Assembly: GCF_008274655.1 (NCBI RefSeq)
Contig: NZ_VTRV01000003.1
Location: 1-39,942 of the forward strand
DNA from: Cognatilysobacter lacus
GTDB lineage: Bacteria; Pseudomonadota; Gammaproteobacteria; Xanthomonadales; Xanthomonadaceae
Reading direction: 5' to 3'
DNA: 39,942 nt
A program made the translations under genes and the position numbers. The stretch's first letter is position 1. Every line of letters starts with the position of its first letter. Below are positions 24,087 through 33,395 of this stretch, in pieces. The notes under the pieces are model-generated. The model saw only the letters and a list, made by a program, of their open reading frames with translations. It searched no databases and was not told the DNA's origin.

Positions 24087-26561
24087 ATGAGCATCGCCGC
24101 ACCGTTCCTCGTCCTGCTGATCCTGGGCGGCCTTGCCGCCTATCACCGCATGCGGCTCGCGCCCTGGGTGGCGGTGTCGGCGGGCGGCCTGGTCCTGTGC
24201 TGGCTGTTCGGCGCAAGCCACGCGGCCACCATGGTCGCGGCCGTGCTGCTGGCGATCGTCGCGATACCGCTGCTGGTTCCGGCGATCCGCCTGCCCTTCG
24301 TGACCACGCCCCTGTTCGGCATGTATCGCAAGGTGCTGCCGCCGCTGTCGGAAACCGAACGCGTGGCGCTGGAAGCAGGAACGGTAGGCTGGGAAGGCGA
24401 GCTTTTCGGCGGCAAGCCTGACTGGAACGTGCTGTTCGCGCAGCCCAGGCCCACGCTGCGCGAGGACGAGCAGGCCTTCCTCGACGGCCCGGTCGAGGAG
24501 CTGTGCAGCATGGTCAACGACTGGGAGATCACCCACGTCCACGCCGACCTGCAGCCCGAGCTCTGGGACTACATCAAGCGCAACAAGTTCTTCGGGATGA
24601 TCGTGCCGAAGGAATACGGTGGCCTCGGCTTCACGGCGCTCGGCAACCACAAGGTGATCGAGAAGCTGGCGTCCATTTCCTCGGTGGTGAGTTCGACCGT
24701 CGGCGTGCCCAACTCGCTCGGGCCGGCCGAGCTGCTGATGCACTACGGCACCACCGAGCAGAAGGACTACTACCTTCCGCGCCTGGCCGACGGTCGCGAA
24801 GTTCCATGCTTCGGCCTTACCGGCCCGTGGGCGGGCTCCGACGCCACGTCCATCCCCGACTTCGGCATCGTGACCATGGGCGACTGGAACGGCGCCCGCG
24901 TGGTCGGCGTGCGCCTGACGTTCGACAAGCGCTACATCACGCTCGCGCCGGTCGCGACGCTGATCGGCCTTGCCTTCCGCATGTACGACCCGGACCACAT
25001 CCTCGGCGACAAGGAGGACATCGGCATCACCTTGGGCCTGTTGCCGCGCGACACCGCCGGCGTCGAGATCGGTCGCCGCGCGATGCCGCTCAATTCGCCG
25101 TTCCAGAACGGCCCGGTGCGCGGCAAGGACGTGTTCATTCCGCTCAGCCAGCTGATCGGCGGCGAGGCATTCGCCGGCAAGGGCTGGCAGATGCTGGTGG
25201 AGTGCCTGTCGATCGGCCGCTCGATCACCCTGCCCTCCACGGCGTCCGGCGGGTCGCGGATCGCGGCGCGCGTCACCGGCGCCTACGCACGCATCCGCAA
25301 GCAGTTCGGGCTGTCGGTCGGTCGCTTCGAAGGCGTGGAGGAAGCGCTCGCGCGCATCGGCGGCAATGCGTACACGATCACCGCGCTGGCGGAGGCCTCG
25401 GCCGCGGCGGTCGCGCGCGGCGAGCTGCCGGCCGTGCCGTCGACGATCTCGAAGTACCACTGCACCGAGATGGGCCGCGAGGTCATCAAGGACGCCATGG
25501 ACATCCACGGCGGCAAGGGCATCATCCTCGGCCCCAAGAACTACCTCGGCCGCGCGTGGCAGGCCTCTCCGATCGGCATCACGGTGGAAGGCGCGAACAT
25601 CATGACGCGCTCGCTGATGATCTTCGGCCAGGGCGCGATCCTGTGCCATCCGTGGGTGCTGAAAGAGATGAAGGCGGCGAACAACACCGACGCCTCTCAG
25701 GGCCTGCGCGAGTTCGACTCGGCGCTGTTCGGGCACATCGGTTTCGCGATCTCCAACGCGGTGCGATCGCTGTGGTTCGGCATCACCGGCGCAAGCTTCG
25801 GCGCGGCGCCGGGCGACGAATACACCAAGCGCTACTTCCGCAAGCTCAACCGCTACTCCGCGGTGCTTGCACTGATGGCCGACACCTCGATGCTGCTGCT
25901 CGGCGGCAAGCTCAAGTTCAAGGAGTCGCTGTCCGGCCGCCTGGGCGACGTGCTGAGCCAGCTCTACATCGCCAGCGCGATGCTCAAGCGCTACCAGGAC
26001 CAGGGCAGCCCTGCCGCCGACCGTCCGCTGCTGGCATGGGCGTTCCACAATGCAATGCACAAGCTCGAACTATCGCTGTCGGCCGCGCTGCGCAACTTCC
26101 CGGTGCGTCCGGTGTCGTGGCTGCTGTGGGCGCTCGTGTTCCCGCTCGGCCGTCGTGCGGAGGCGCCGAGCGACCGTCTGAGCCATAAGGTCGCGTCGAT
26201 CCTGATGGCGCCTGGCGAGGCGCGCGACCGCATCGGACGTGGCGCGTTCCTGACCCCCGGCGAGAACCATCCGGCCGGCCGCATCGACAGCTACCTGCCG
26301 GCGGTGGTCGCCGCCGAGCCGGTCGAGCGGAAATTCCAGAAGGCACTCAAGGGGCACGAAGGCCGGGCGCACGACTTCGCCTCGCAACTCGACCTCGCGG
26401 TGGCCAACGGCTGGATCACCGCCGACGAACGCCGCCAGCTCGAGCAGTTGCGCGAGATGACGATCGACACGATCAGCGTCGATGACTTCGAGGCGGATGA
26501 ACTGCGGTCGTCCGGCTATGCGGCAGTCGTAGCTGCACAGGCCACGCGCGCGGCGGCCTGA
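24087..26561 (+). CDS. fadE: Acyl-CoA dehydrogenase, FadE type
   Basis: 824 residues, matching the large FadE form (about 814). Two or three N-terminal hydrophobic segments (about 5-75) tie it to the membrane, followed by the acyl-CoA dehydrogenase core with GMIVPKEYGGLGF, FGLTGPWAGSDATS (FAD and substrate contacts) and DIHGGKGI. The catalytic base is E501 in GITVEGANIMTRSL, at the place expected for FadE. The C-terminal extension (about 600-824) is specific to this type. It carries out the first step of fatty-acid beta-oxidation. A GGAG lies seven bases before the ATG. It is divergent from the TetR gene, with a TTGACA promoter and inverted repeat between, and convergent with the metallophosphoesterase gene. 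Confidence 0.96.
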   Translation: MSIAAPFLVLLILGGLAAYHRMRLAPWVAVSAGGLVLCWLFGASHAATMVAAVLLAIVAIPLLVPAIRLPFVTTPLFGMYRKVLPPLSETERVALEAGTVGWEGELFGGKPDWNVLFAQPRPTLREDEQAFLDGPVEELCSMVNDWEITHVHADLQPELWDYIKRNKFFGMIVPKEYGGLGFTALGNHKVIEKLASISSVVSSTVGVPNSLGPAELLMHYGTTEQKDYYLPRLADGREVPCFGLTGPWAGSDATSIPDFGIVTMGDWNGARVVGVRLTFDKRYITLAPVATLIGLAFRMYDPDHILGDKEDIGITLGLLPRDTAGVEIGRRAMPLNSPFQNGPVRGKDVFIPLSQLIGGEAFAGKGWQMLVECLSIGRSITLPSTASGGSRIAARVTGAYARIRKQFGLSVGRFEGVEEALARIGGNAYTITALAEASAAAVARGELPAVPSTISKYHCTEMGREVIKDAMDIHGGKGIILGPKNYLGRAWQASPIGITVEGANIMTRSLMIFGQGAILCHPWVLKEMKAANNTDASQGLREFDSALFGHIGFAISNAVRSLWFGITGASFGAAPGDEYTKRYFRKLNRYSAVLALMADTSMLLLGGKLKFKESLSGRLGDVLSQLYIASAMLKRYQDQGSPAADRPLLAWAFHNAMHKLELSLSAALRNFPVRPVSWLLWALVFPLGRRAEAPSDRLSHKVASILMAPGEARDRIGRGAFLTPGENHPAGRIDSYLPAVVAAEPVERKFQKALKGHEGRAHDFASQLDLAVANGWITADERRQLEQLREMTIDTISVDDFEADELRSSGYAAVVAAQATRAAA

Positions 26562-26615
26562 CGCGCCGCGGCTGCATCACGCGACCGCGGCTTCGGCCGC
26601 CGTCGTCGTTTCGGG

Positions 26616-27488
26616 TCACCGTGGCTTCGTCGCACCGACCAGGCGCAGCCGCGATATTTCCGGAGGCACGCCCAGGCGCATCGGAAGGATGCTGGTGCCG
26701 ATCCCGGACGAAACGAACAGGCGGCGATCGCCCTCCTGGTACACGCCGCGGATGTACCGGTTTTCCGGCTTGCCCCATTGGGCCGGCTGGCCGATGCCCG
26801 GCAGCGAGATCTGGCCACCGTGCGTGTGCCCGGCCAGCACCAGCGACGCGCGTGCGGGGATGCGCGGAAAGATCGCCGGGTTGTGGGTCAGCACGATGGC
26901 GGGCGCGTCATCGTCGACGCGCGCGAACGCCTTGCCGACGTCGTGCTTCGTCGTCCACAGGTCACCGACGCCGACGATCCACAGCGGACAGCCGCGCACG
27001 GTCACGCGGCGCGCCTCGTCCTCCAGGACGACCACGCCCACCGCCTCGAGCGCACGTCGCACTTCGGGCCCGCCCTTCCACCAGTCATGGTTTCCGAGAA
27101 CGGCGTATACGGGCTTGCGCTGCGTGAGCACGCGCAGGTGCGGCGCGCTGACCGCGGCGGGGATGTAGGAACCGCCGAGTACGCTGAGGATGACGTAGTC
27201 GCCGGTCATCACGACCGCGTCCGAATCGCCGTTCGCCAGGCGCGCGACCACGCGGTCGAGGTTGGCGATCCCGTTGCCCGGCGATCCCGTGTGCAGGTCG
27301 CTGACCTGGTCGAGCCGCAGGCCGGCGCACGCCGCGGGCCAGCGCGGGATCGCGACGGTGTAGTCGCGATCCACCAGGCGGCGCGGCTCGACGAAGATGC
27401 CGTAGAGCATCACCACCATCGCAGCGACGATCCACAGGATGCCGAGCTCGCGAAGCCAGCGTCGGCGCGCTTCGGTGCTGCGGGTCAT
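26616..27488 (-). CDS. Membrane-anchored metallophosphoesterase (YkuE-like)
   Basis: 290 residues. A membrane anchor or uncleaved signal covers about residues 12-32. The calcineurin-like phosphoesterase domain follows with its full metal set: QVSDLHTG, VVMTGDYV, VLGNHDWW, IVLTHNP and LAGHTHGGQ. Proteins of this arrangement (YkuE/YaeI-like) face outward and act on phosphoesters, including lipid headgroups or UDP-linked intermediates; the substrate is not predictable. The ATG overlaps the stop of the upstream transporter gene (ATGA), so the two are coupled. It converges on fadE across 54 bases that contain a GCGGC-ttcg-GCCGC stem without a clear T run. Confidence 0.9.
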   Translation of the reverse strand: MTRSTEARRRWLRELGILWIVAAMVVMLYGIFVEPRRLVDRDYTVAIPRWPAACAGLRLDQVSDLHTGSPGNGIANLDRVVARLANGDSDAVVMTGDYVILSVLGGSYIPAAVSAPHLRVLTQRKPVYAVLGNHDWWKGGPEVRRALEAVGVVVLEDEARRVTVRGCPLWIVGVGDLWTTKHDVGKAFARVDDDAPAIVLTHNPAIFPRIPARASLVLAGHTHGGQISLPGIGQPAQWGKPENRYIRGVYQEGDRRLFVSSGIGTSILPMRLGVPPEISRLRLVGATKPR

Positions 27489-28792
27489 GCGTCGCTGGAA
27501 TCGGTTTCGACGTGGCCGGCCGCACGCGACAGGCCCCATCCGATGCCCGCGGCAGCGCCCGCGGCGGCGACGCCGATCGCGGCGATCGCGCCCACGCCTG
27601 CTCCCAGTAACTTCATCGCATTCATCGTCAGGGCCACCAGCACGTCACCGAATCGCCACACCGCGGTGTCGACCGCGTTCTGGCCCTTGTAACGCTCGGT
27701 GCGCGCCACCTGCGTGAACAGGGCGTGCCGCGCCGGTTCGGCCATGCCGTAGCCCAGTGCGCGGCTCACGATCGCGGCGATGGCGACCGCCGGCATTGCC
27801 CCGATCAACGGCGCGTACGCATCCGGCGAGAAGACCACGAGCGCGAGCGCGGCCATCGCGATGCCTGCCCAGAGGATCAGCACGCGGCCCGCACCCACCA
27901 GCGGCAGCAGCCACCACGCGATGCCCACTTGCAGCAGCATCGTCAGCACGTTCGACGCAAGGTCCACGTTCGCGGCGAACGCGGTGCGCGCGCCACTGTC
28001 GGCGAAGGTGGCGTGCGAGTAATCGGCCAGCAGCGCGTAGTTGATCGTTCCGATCCCGTCGGCGAGCACCAGCAGCATCGCCATCCGCCGCATGAAGGGC
28101 GTCGCGACGACCTGCTTCAGGCCGTCCAGCATGCCGCCGCCGAGCGGCGCGTCGGTCGCGGTGACCGGATGCCTTTCGCGCGTCCAGCGGCCGAGCATCA
28201 CCGAGCACGCCGTGGCCAATCCAAGCAATGTCGCCGACACGCCGAGCAGCGGCGCGATGCCGACGATGCCGACGAGCGACGCCGTGATCGCCGGTCCCGC
28301 GAGCGCCCCGGCGGTGCCGGCAAAACCCACCAGCGGGAACAGGCGCCGCGCTTGGATCGGCGTCCAGATGTCGGACATGAAGATCCAGAACACCGACACC
28401 ACGAACAGGTTGAACACGCTCACCCAGACGAAGAACACCACGCCCAGCACGCGCGGCGGCAGCAGGTCCGGCTGCGCGAAGAACGGAATGAAACCCAGCA
28501 GGCACGCGACGAACACGCCGTACACCACCGGCACCATCACGCGCCGCCGCCAGCGCGAGACCAGCGCGGCGAACAGCGGCGTGAGCGCGAGCGTGACGAC
28601 GAACGTGGCGGCGTAGAACCATGGCAGCTGCGTCGAGCCGACCGCGGCGGACAGCTGCTCGCGCACCGGCCGGATCACGTAGTACGCGGTGAGCACGCAG
28701 AAGAAGTACACGCACGACAGCAGCAGGGCGGGCCATTCGCCATGCCGCACGCGTGACTGCTCCGGTGCGGCGGGCGCGGGGTCGGCTGTCAT
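27485..28792 (-). CDS. MFS-type transporter, resembling nucleotide translocase-like permeases
   Basis: 435 residues with about 12 predicted membrane helices and a long loop near the middle (about 200-225). The opening LLSCVYFFCVLTAYYVIRPVREQLSAAVG resembles the NTP/ADP-ATP translocase-like branch of MFS-related permeases found in free-living bacteria, which move unknown solutes. I see no motif that fixes a substrate. AGGA lies upstream of the ATG at 28792. It is divergent from the GMC oxidoreductase gene across 116 bases, and its stop overlaps the start of the metallophosphoesterase gene, which suggests the transporter and the outward-facing phosphatase act together, perhaps in uptake or processing of a phosphorylated compound (inference). 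Confidence 0.75.
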   Translation of the reverse strand: MTADPAPAAPEQSRVRHGEWPALLLSCVYFFCVLTAYYVIRPVREQLSAAVGSTQLPWFYAATFVVTLALTPLFAALVSRWRRRVMVPVVYGVFVACLLGFIPFFAQPDLLPPRVLGVVFFVWVSVFNLFVVSVFWIFMSDIWTPIQARRLFPLVGFAGTAGALAGPAITASLVGIVGIAPLLGVSATLLGLATACSVMLGRWTRERHPVTATDAPLGGGMLDGLKQVVATPFMRRMAMLLVLADGIGTINYALLADYSHATFADSGARTAFAANVDLASNVLTMLLQVGIAWWLLPLVGAGRVLILWAGIAMAALALVVFSPDAYAPLIGAMPAVAIAAIVSRALGYGMAEPARHALFTQVARTERYKGQNAVDTAVWRFGDVLVALTMNAMKLLGAGVGAIAAIGVAAAGAAAGIGWGLSRAAGHVETDSSDA

Positions 28793-28908
28793 GGGTCCTG
28801 GGTCCGCGTGGGATGCGAACCGTACTCCGCGACCGCCGTCGCCGCCACCCCGCCGACGCTATGCTCGTGCTGGACGGTGGCAACGCGGCCACTTCGCGCG
28901 AGGCAAGC

Positions 28909-30534
28909 ATGTTCGACTACGTCATCGTCGGTGCCGGCTCCGCGGGCTGCGTCCTCGCCAATCGGCTGAGCGCGGACCCGTCGGTGCGCGTGCTGCTGCT
29001 CGAGGCCGGTCCACGCGATCGCCATCCGCTGATCCACATGCCGGCGGGCATCGCCAAGCTCGTCAATGTGCGTCGCCTCAACTGGGACTACGCGACCGAA
29101 CCCGAACCCGCACTCGACGGGCGCAGGCTGTGGTGGCCGCGCGGTCGCGTGCTCGGCGGTTCGAGTTCGATCAATGCCATGTGCTACGTCCGCGGCGTGC
29201 CCGGCGACTACGACGACTGGGCGAGTGACGGCGCCGCCGGCTGGGCGTGGCGCGACGTGTTGCCGGCGTTTTTGCGCAGCGAGTCGAACGCGCGCGGGGC
29301 CGGCGCGCTGCACGGCGCGGACGGGCCGTTGAGCGTCGCCGACCTGCGTTACGTCAATCCGTTGTCGAGCGCATTCGTTGCAGCGGGGCAGCAGCTCGGG
29401 CACCCGCGCAATGGCGACTTCAACGGCGCGCAGCAGGAAGGCTTCGGCCTCTACCAGGTCACCCAGAAGGATGGCGCGCGCTGCTCGACCGCGGTCGGCT
29501 ACCTGCGCCCGGTGCTCACGCGCCCCAACCTCGAGGTGCGCACCGGCGTGCTCGTCACCCGCGTGTTGCTCGAGGGGCGGTGCGCCGTCGGCGTCGAATA
29601 TGCGCACGGGCGGCAGCTGCACAGCGTGCGCGCCGGTCGCGAAGTCCTGCTCAGCGGCGGCACGATCAACTCGCCGCAGCTGTTGATGCTGTCGGGCATC
29701 GGCCCCGCCGCTGACCTGCGCGGGCATGGCATCGACGTCGTGCACGACGCGCCCGGTGTCGGTGGCAACCTGCAGGACCATCTCGACGTCTGCACGCTGC
29801 ACGCAAGCACGCAGCCGATCACCTACGACCGCGCGAGCGACCTGCGCATCGCCTTCGACTATTTCCTGCGCGGCCATCGCGGCCCGGGCACCTCGAACAT
29901 CGCCGAGGCAGGCGCGTTCGTGCGTTCGCCGCTGGCCGCTGATGGGCGCGCCGACATCCAGATGCACTTCGTCCCGGCTCAGCTCGATGACCACGGCCGC
30001 CATCGCCTTCCGGGCGACGGCTATACGGTGCATGCGTGCTTCCTGCGTCCGCGCAGCCGCGGTCGCATCGCGCTCGCATCGCCGGACCCGGCCAGCAAGC
30101 CGCGCATCCACGCCAACTACCTTTCCGATGCCGACGGATTCGATGCCCGGATGATGGTCGAGTGCGCGCGGATGTCGCGGGAGCTGCTGATGCAACCGGC
30201 CTTCGATCGCTATCGCGGCGCGCCGGTGATCCCGCGTCGCAACGACCTTGACGATGCACAGCTGCTCGCCTTCGTGCGCGCCAAGGCGGAATCGGTCTAC
30301 CACCCGGTCGGCAGCTGTCGCATGGGCGTGGATCCCGACAGCGTCGTCGATCCGCAGCTTCGGGTGCACGGCATCGAAGGCCTGCGCGTGGTCGATGCCG
30401 CGGTGATGCCGCGACTGATCGGCGGCAATACGAACGCGCCCACGATCATGATCGCCGAGCGCGCGAGCGACTGGATCGCTGGCACGGGCGGCGCAAGAGT
30501 TGGCAATCGCGCGGCCACTGTCGACGAATGCTGA
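28909..30534 (+). CDS. GMC-family FAD-dependent oxidoreductase (choline dehydrogenase-like)
   Basis: 541 residues, usual for bacterial GMC alcohol/choline dehydrogenases. The FAD-binding start is MFDYVIVGAGSAGCVLANRL (Gly at 8, 10, 13), followed by LLLEAG, the GMC signature PRGRVLGGSSSINAMCYVRG, SGGTINSPQLLMLSGIG (second signature), and the catalytic YHPVGSCRMG and GGNTNAPTIMIAE near the end, where the active-site His and the conserved Asn lie. The enzyme oxidises an alcohol to an aldehyde or ketone; the substrate is unknown and choline is only one option, since no betB or bet regulator is near. The ATG at 28909 gives the proper fold start and has GAGG upstream; the frame is open earlier (28753) across the divergent promoter region. 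Confidence 0.92.
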   Translation: MFDYVIVGAGSAGCVLANRLSADPSVRVLLLEAGPRDRHPLIHMPAGIAKLVNVRRLNWDYATEPEPALDGRRLWWPRGRVLGGSSSINAMCYVRGVPGDYDDWASDGAAGWAWRDVLPAFLRSESNARGAGALHGADGPLSVADLRYVNPLSSAFVAAGQQLGHPRNGDFNGAQQEGFGLYQVTQKDGARCSTAVGYLRPVLTRPNLEVRTGVLVTRVLLEGRCAVGVEYAHGRQLHSVRAGREVLLSGGTINSPQLLMLSGIGPAADLRGHGIDVVHDAPGVGGNLQDHLDVCTLHASTQPITYDRASDLRIAFDYFLRGHRGPGTSNIAEAGAFVRSPLAADGRADIQMHFVPAQLDDHGRHRLPGDGYTVHACFLRPRSRGRIALASPDPASKPRIHANYLSDADGFDARMMVECARMSRELLMQPAFDRYRGAPVIPRRNDLDDAQLLAFVRAKAESVYHPVGSCRMGVDPDSVVDPQLRVHGIEGLRVVDAAVMPRLIGGNTNAPTIMIAERASDWIAGTGGARVGNRAATVDEC

Positions 30535-30652
30535 ATGGCGCGTCACGTGGCGATCGTTGTCGCCGACGTGAACCGAATGTTACGTGGACATTAAAGCAGC
30601 AGGCCCGACGTCACCGTTTCTGACGAAACCACGAATATGAACGCGTTTTTTC

Positions 30653-30681
30653 GTGGCACGCTCGGATCACGACGCTATGAT
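30653..30681 (+). promoter_or_regulatory. Possible promoter of the serine hydrolase gene
   Basis: GTGGCA (30653-30658) and TATGAT (30676-30681) lie 17 bases apart, 34 bases before the hydrolase ATG at 30716. The -10 is good and the -35 moderate. An AT-richer stretch with TTTTTT precedes it. Confidence 0.5.
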
Positions 30682-30715
30682 CGAAACGTGAAGGCACTGT
30701 GGAAATATCGCGCCC

Positions 30716-32059
30716 ATGACTAACGTCCTCCGTTCCCGGCTTCGTACCTGGCAGACGGGTGCACTCGCGTTCCTGTTGCCTGTCGCGCTCGGCACCGGTG
30801 CAGGCGCGCAGACGCCGCCACCGCGCTGGACGCCGCCTGCGACCGCGCCCGCGATTCCACAGGTCGTGCACAACACGCTGCCGATCGCGGCCGACTTCAA
30901 CGTCGGACAGATCGAAACGTTGGCGCAGTCGCTGGTTGCCGATCAGAAGGTGCCGGGGCTGGCGATGGCGATCGTCTACAAGGGGCGCATCGTCAGCGTT
31001 CGCGGCTATGGCATCACCGACATGCAGGCCGCCGAGCCGGTGGACGCGCACACGGTGTTCCGCCTGGCGTCGCTGTCGAAGGCGTTCGCGGGCACGCTCA
31101 CGGGCCTGCTGGTCAATGACGGCTCGCTGCGTTGGGACAGCAAGGTCACCCAGTACCTGCCGAACTTCCAGTTGAGCGATCCGAACGCGACGCGCGATGT
31201 CACGGTCGCGAACGTCGTCAGCCAGAGCACCGGCCTGCCGCGCAACGCGTTGGACCGCGACCTCGAGGCGTACACGCCGTTCTCGACGCTGACGCAGCGC
31301 CTGGCGAACGTGCCGCTCGCGTGCGCGCCGGGCGCCTGCTACGGCTACCAGAACGTCGCCTTCAGCCTCATCGGCGATGTCGTGTTCGCAGCGACCGGCA
31401 AGTTCTACGGCCAGGAAGTCCAGCGCCGCATCTTCAAGCCACTGGGCATGAACGACGCGAGCGTCGGCATGGAGGGCCTCGAGTCGAGTCCGCGCTGGGC
31501 GCATCCGCACGTGCACGGCCGCGGCGGTTGGGTGTCCGTGTTGCCGAAGTCGACCTACTACCAGGTGCTGCCGGCGGCGGGCGTCAATGCCAGCGCGACC
31601 GACATGGCGCAGTGGCTGATCGCGCACACGGGCTACCGCCCCGACGTGCTGTCGCCGTCACTGCTGGCAACGCTGCATACGCCGCGCGTGCAGACGCCCA
31701 GCGAGATGCGCGCTTCCGCGTGGCGCCGCGAGCGGCTGAGCTCGGCCGGTTACGGCATCGGCTGGCGCATCTACAACTACGCCGGCAACACGCTCGTCTT
31801 CCACGGCGGCGCCGTGCAGGGCTATCGCGGCGCGGTGGCGATGCTGCCTGACCGCGACTTCGGCGTGGCGCTGCTCTGGAACAGCGAGAGCTCGCTGCCG
31901 TCCGCGCTCGTCCCCACCATCCTCGACCGCGCCCTGGGCATCCCGGGCAGCCACTGGATGAAGGACGACTTCGACGAGCAGACGCAGTTCGTGAACAACA
32001 ACACCGACGAGGACGCGCCCGGCACCAGCGCGAACAAGTCGACCGCTGCGCCCCGCTGA
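30716..32059 (+). CDS. Exported serine hydrolase, beta-lactamase/class C fold
   Basis: 447 residues. A signal peptide ends near GAGA-Q (residue 31), so the protein is exported. A Pro-rich linker leads to a class-C beta-lactamase-like domain with the catalytic SLSK at 119-122 (nucleophile S119, base K122) and YQN at 211-213 (the Y-x-N motif); the third motif is HGG in LVFHGGAVQGYRG, as in esterase-like or peptidase-like members rather than the KTG of true AmpC. Proteins like this include EstB-type esterases, D-alanyl aminopeptidases and PBP-like carboxypeptidases. An acidic, Asn-rich tail (about 420-447) looks unstructured. A terminator follows 24 bases after the stop. Actual beta-lactam resistance should not be assumed. 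Confidence 0.88.
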   Translation: MTNVLRSRLRTWQTGALAFLLPVALGTGAGAQTPPPRWTPPATAPAIPQVVHNTLPIAADFNVGQIETLAQSLVADQKVPGLAMAIVYKGRIVSVRGYGITDMQAAEPVDAHTVFRLASLSKAFAGTLTGLLVNDGSLRWDSKVTQYLPNFQLSDPNATRDVTVANVVSQSTGLPRNALDRDLEAYTPFSTLTQRLANVPLACAPGACYGYQNVAFSLIGDVVFAATGKFYGQEVQRRIFKPLGMNDASVGMEGLESSPRWAHPHVHGRGGWVSVLPKSTYYQVLPAAGVNASATDMAQWLIAHTGYRPDVLSPSLLATLHTPRVQTPSEMRASAWRRERLSSAGYGIGWRIYNYAGNTLVFHGGAVQGYRGAVAMLPDRDFGVALLWNSESSLPSALVPTILDRALGIPGSHWMKDDFDEQTQFVNNNTDEDAPGTSANKSTAAPR

Positions 32060-32082
32060 AGCGAGCGTCGGGCAGCCGATGG

Positions 32083-32109
32083 AAGGCCGGCATCCGCCGG
32101 CCTTTTTTT
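32083..32109 (+). terminator. Rho-independent terminator after the serine hydrolase
   Basis: GGCCGGC and GCCGGCC pair around the four-base loop ATCC, extended by AA/TT, and are followed by seven T. Confidence 0.95.
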
Positions 32110-32411
32110 GGGTCGACCGGGCACCGTGCACCTGCGGACTTATCGGCGGTCACGGTCGACGCGGTCAGCGCACGTACGTTGCGCGCCGCATCGTCAGGTC
32201 GCTCGCGTTCCAGCGGCGGCGGCGCGTTCTTCGATCGGCCTGTAGCGCTGCACGGCCTGCCATCCGCACCGTGAATGCTGCGGCGCTGCCCCTCACGTTC
32301 GCGGACCGCTATCCGCTGGGCAATGCGCGCGGCGGCTGGGGGCACGGCCGAAGACACGCGGCTTCCCACCGCACGAGTGTCGCGACAGCCAGTTCTGCAC
32401 CCGATCGAATC
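32110..32411. other. Intergenic stretch with no recognised gene
   Basis: About 300 bases between two facing terminators. I see no open frame with a ribosome site or a family resemblance, and no strong promoter. A GGTCGAC at the left edge (about 32110) and a nearby GGTCGACG at 32154 form a short direct repeat. Otherwise nothing is seen. Confidence 0.6.
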
Positions 32412-32450
32412 AAAAAAAAACTCTCCCCCGCCTGGGCTGCGGGAGAGAGT
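32412..32450 (-). terminator. Rho-independent terminator of the histone-like gene
   Basis: Read on the minus strand, ACTCTCTCCCGC pairs with GCGGGGGAGAGT with a small bulge and a seven-base loop, followed by nine T. It ends the histone-like transcript 30 bases after the stop. Confidence 0.93.
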
Positions 32451-32480
32451 CGTTGACGCGGTAACCGGGTGTAGTTTTTC

Positions 32481-33215
32481 TTAGATCATCGGTGCCGGGG
32501 TTGCCGGCATGTTGGCCAGCGCGTCCGAGCCGCGACCCGAGCGACGCGTCATCTTGCGAGCGCCGCCGGCCTTCTTCGCCGTGGACTTGCGAGCGCCGCC
32601 AGCCTTCTTGGCAGGAGCCTTGCGGGCACCGGCCTTCTTCGCGGTCGCCTTGCGAGCGCCGCCGGCCTTCTTCGCGGTCGCCTTGCGGGCGCCGCCCTTC
32701 TTGGCTGCGGTCTTGCGAGCCGTCGACTTCTTGGCAGTCGCCTTGCGGGCGCCGCCCTTCTTGGCTGCAGTCTTGCGAGCGCCGCCCTTCTTCGCCGCCG
32801 TCTTGCGGGCGGTCGACTTCTTGGCGGTGGCCTTGCGAGCCGTCGACTTCTTGGCAGTCGCCTTGCGGGCGCCGCCCTTCTTGGCTGCAGTCTTGCGAGC
32901 GCCGCCCTTCTTCGCCGCCGTCTTGCGGGCGGTCGACTTCTTGGCGGTGGCCTTGCGAGCCGTCGACTTCTTGGCAGTCGCCTTGCGGGCGCCGCCCTTC
33001 TTGGCTGCAGTCTTGCGAGCGCCGCCCTTCTTCGCCGCCGTCTTGCGGGCGGTCGACTTCTTGGCGGTGGCCTTGCGAGCGCCGACCTTCTTGGCCGCGG
33101 TCTTGCGGGCCCCGGTCTTCTTGGTTGCGGCCTTCCTGGTTGCGGCCTTCTTGCCCGCAGCCTTCTTGGTCGCCTTCTTGGCGGGGGACTTCTTGGTGGC
33201 TTTCTTCGTGGCCAT
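32481..33215 (-). CDS. Histone H1-like Lys/Ala/Arg-rich DNA-binding protein
   Basis: 244 residues made almost entirely of Lys, Ala, Arg, Thr, Gly and Ser, arranged as repeats of types KKGGARKTA, KKSTARKAT and KKAGGARKAT, with an N-terminal block ATKKATKKSPAKKATKKAA. This composition is that of eukaryotic histone H1 tails and of bacterial H1-like proteins (AlgP/AlgR3 of Pseudomonas, Hc-like, Lysobacter 'histone'), which bind and compact DNA without a folded domain. The C-terminal 20 residues (RRSGRGSDALANMPATPAPM) are less basic. About 370 bases of the gene are a 120-base tandem repeat (32712-33080). GAGGAG lies nine bases before the ATG. It may shape the nucleoid or affect gene expression broadly. 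Length likely varies between strains. Confidence 0.92.
   Translation of the reverse strand: MATKKATKKSPAKKATKKAAGKKAATRKAATKKTGARKTAAKKVGARKATAKKSTARKTAAKKGGARKTAAKKGGARKATAKKSTARKATAKKSTARKTAAKKGGARKTAAKKGGARKATAKKSTARKATAKKSTARKTAAKKGGARKTAAKKGGARKATAKKSTARKTAAKKGGARKATAKKAGGARKATAKKAGARKAPAKKAGGARKSTAKKAGGARKMTRRSGRGSDALANMPATPAPMI
32712..33080 (-). repeat. Tandem 120-base coding repeat (about three copies)
   Basis: Bases 32761-32880 and 32881-33000 are identical over all 120 positions by direct comparison, 33001-33080 matches the next 80 bases, and 32712-32760 matches 32832-32880. Each unit encodes 40 residues in frame. Such perfect identity at synonymous positions points to recent duplication or ongoing gene conversion. 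Confidence 0.97.
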
Positions 33216-33395
33216 GGGATGGCTCCTCGTTAGTGGTCTATCGGGGTATTGCCCAGTTCAAGACGACGTCGCGGGAACAGCCCGGCGACTGACCGACGCA
33301 TCGGGGTTCCGATGCGGCGGCAATAGCGGCGAAGTGCGGATGCACCCGCCGAAAACGACAGCACCTGTCTGGTTCGCATGTACGTCGCAGCCGTG

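Noticed and set aside
30716-32059. True class C beta-lactamase (ampC)
   Set aside because: SxxK and YxN are present but the third motif is HGG instead of KTG and the protein is longer with an acidic tail, so only a general serine hydrolase is called.
32712-33080. CRISPR array
   Set aside because: The repeats are contiguous, 120 bases long, in frame with a protein and have no spacers.
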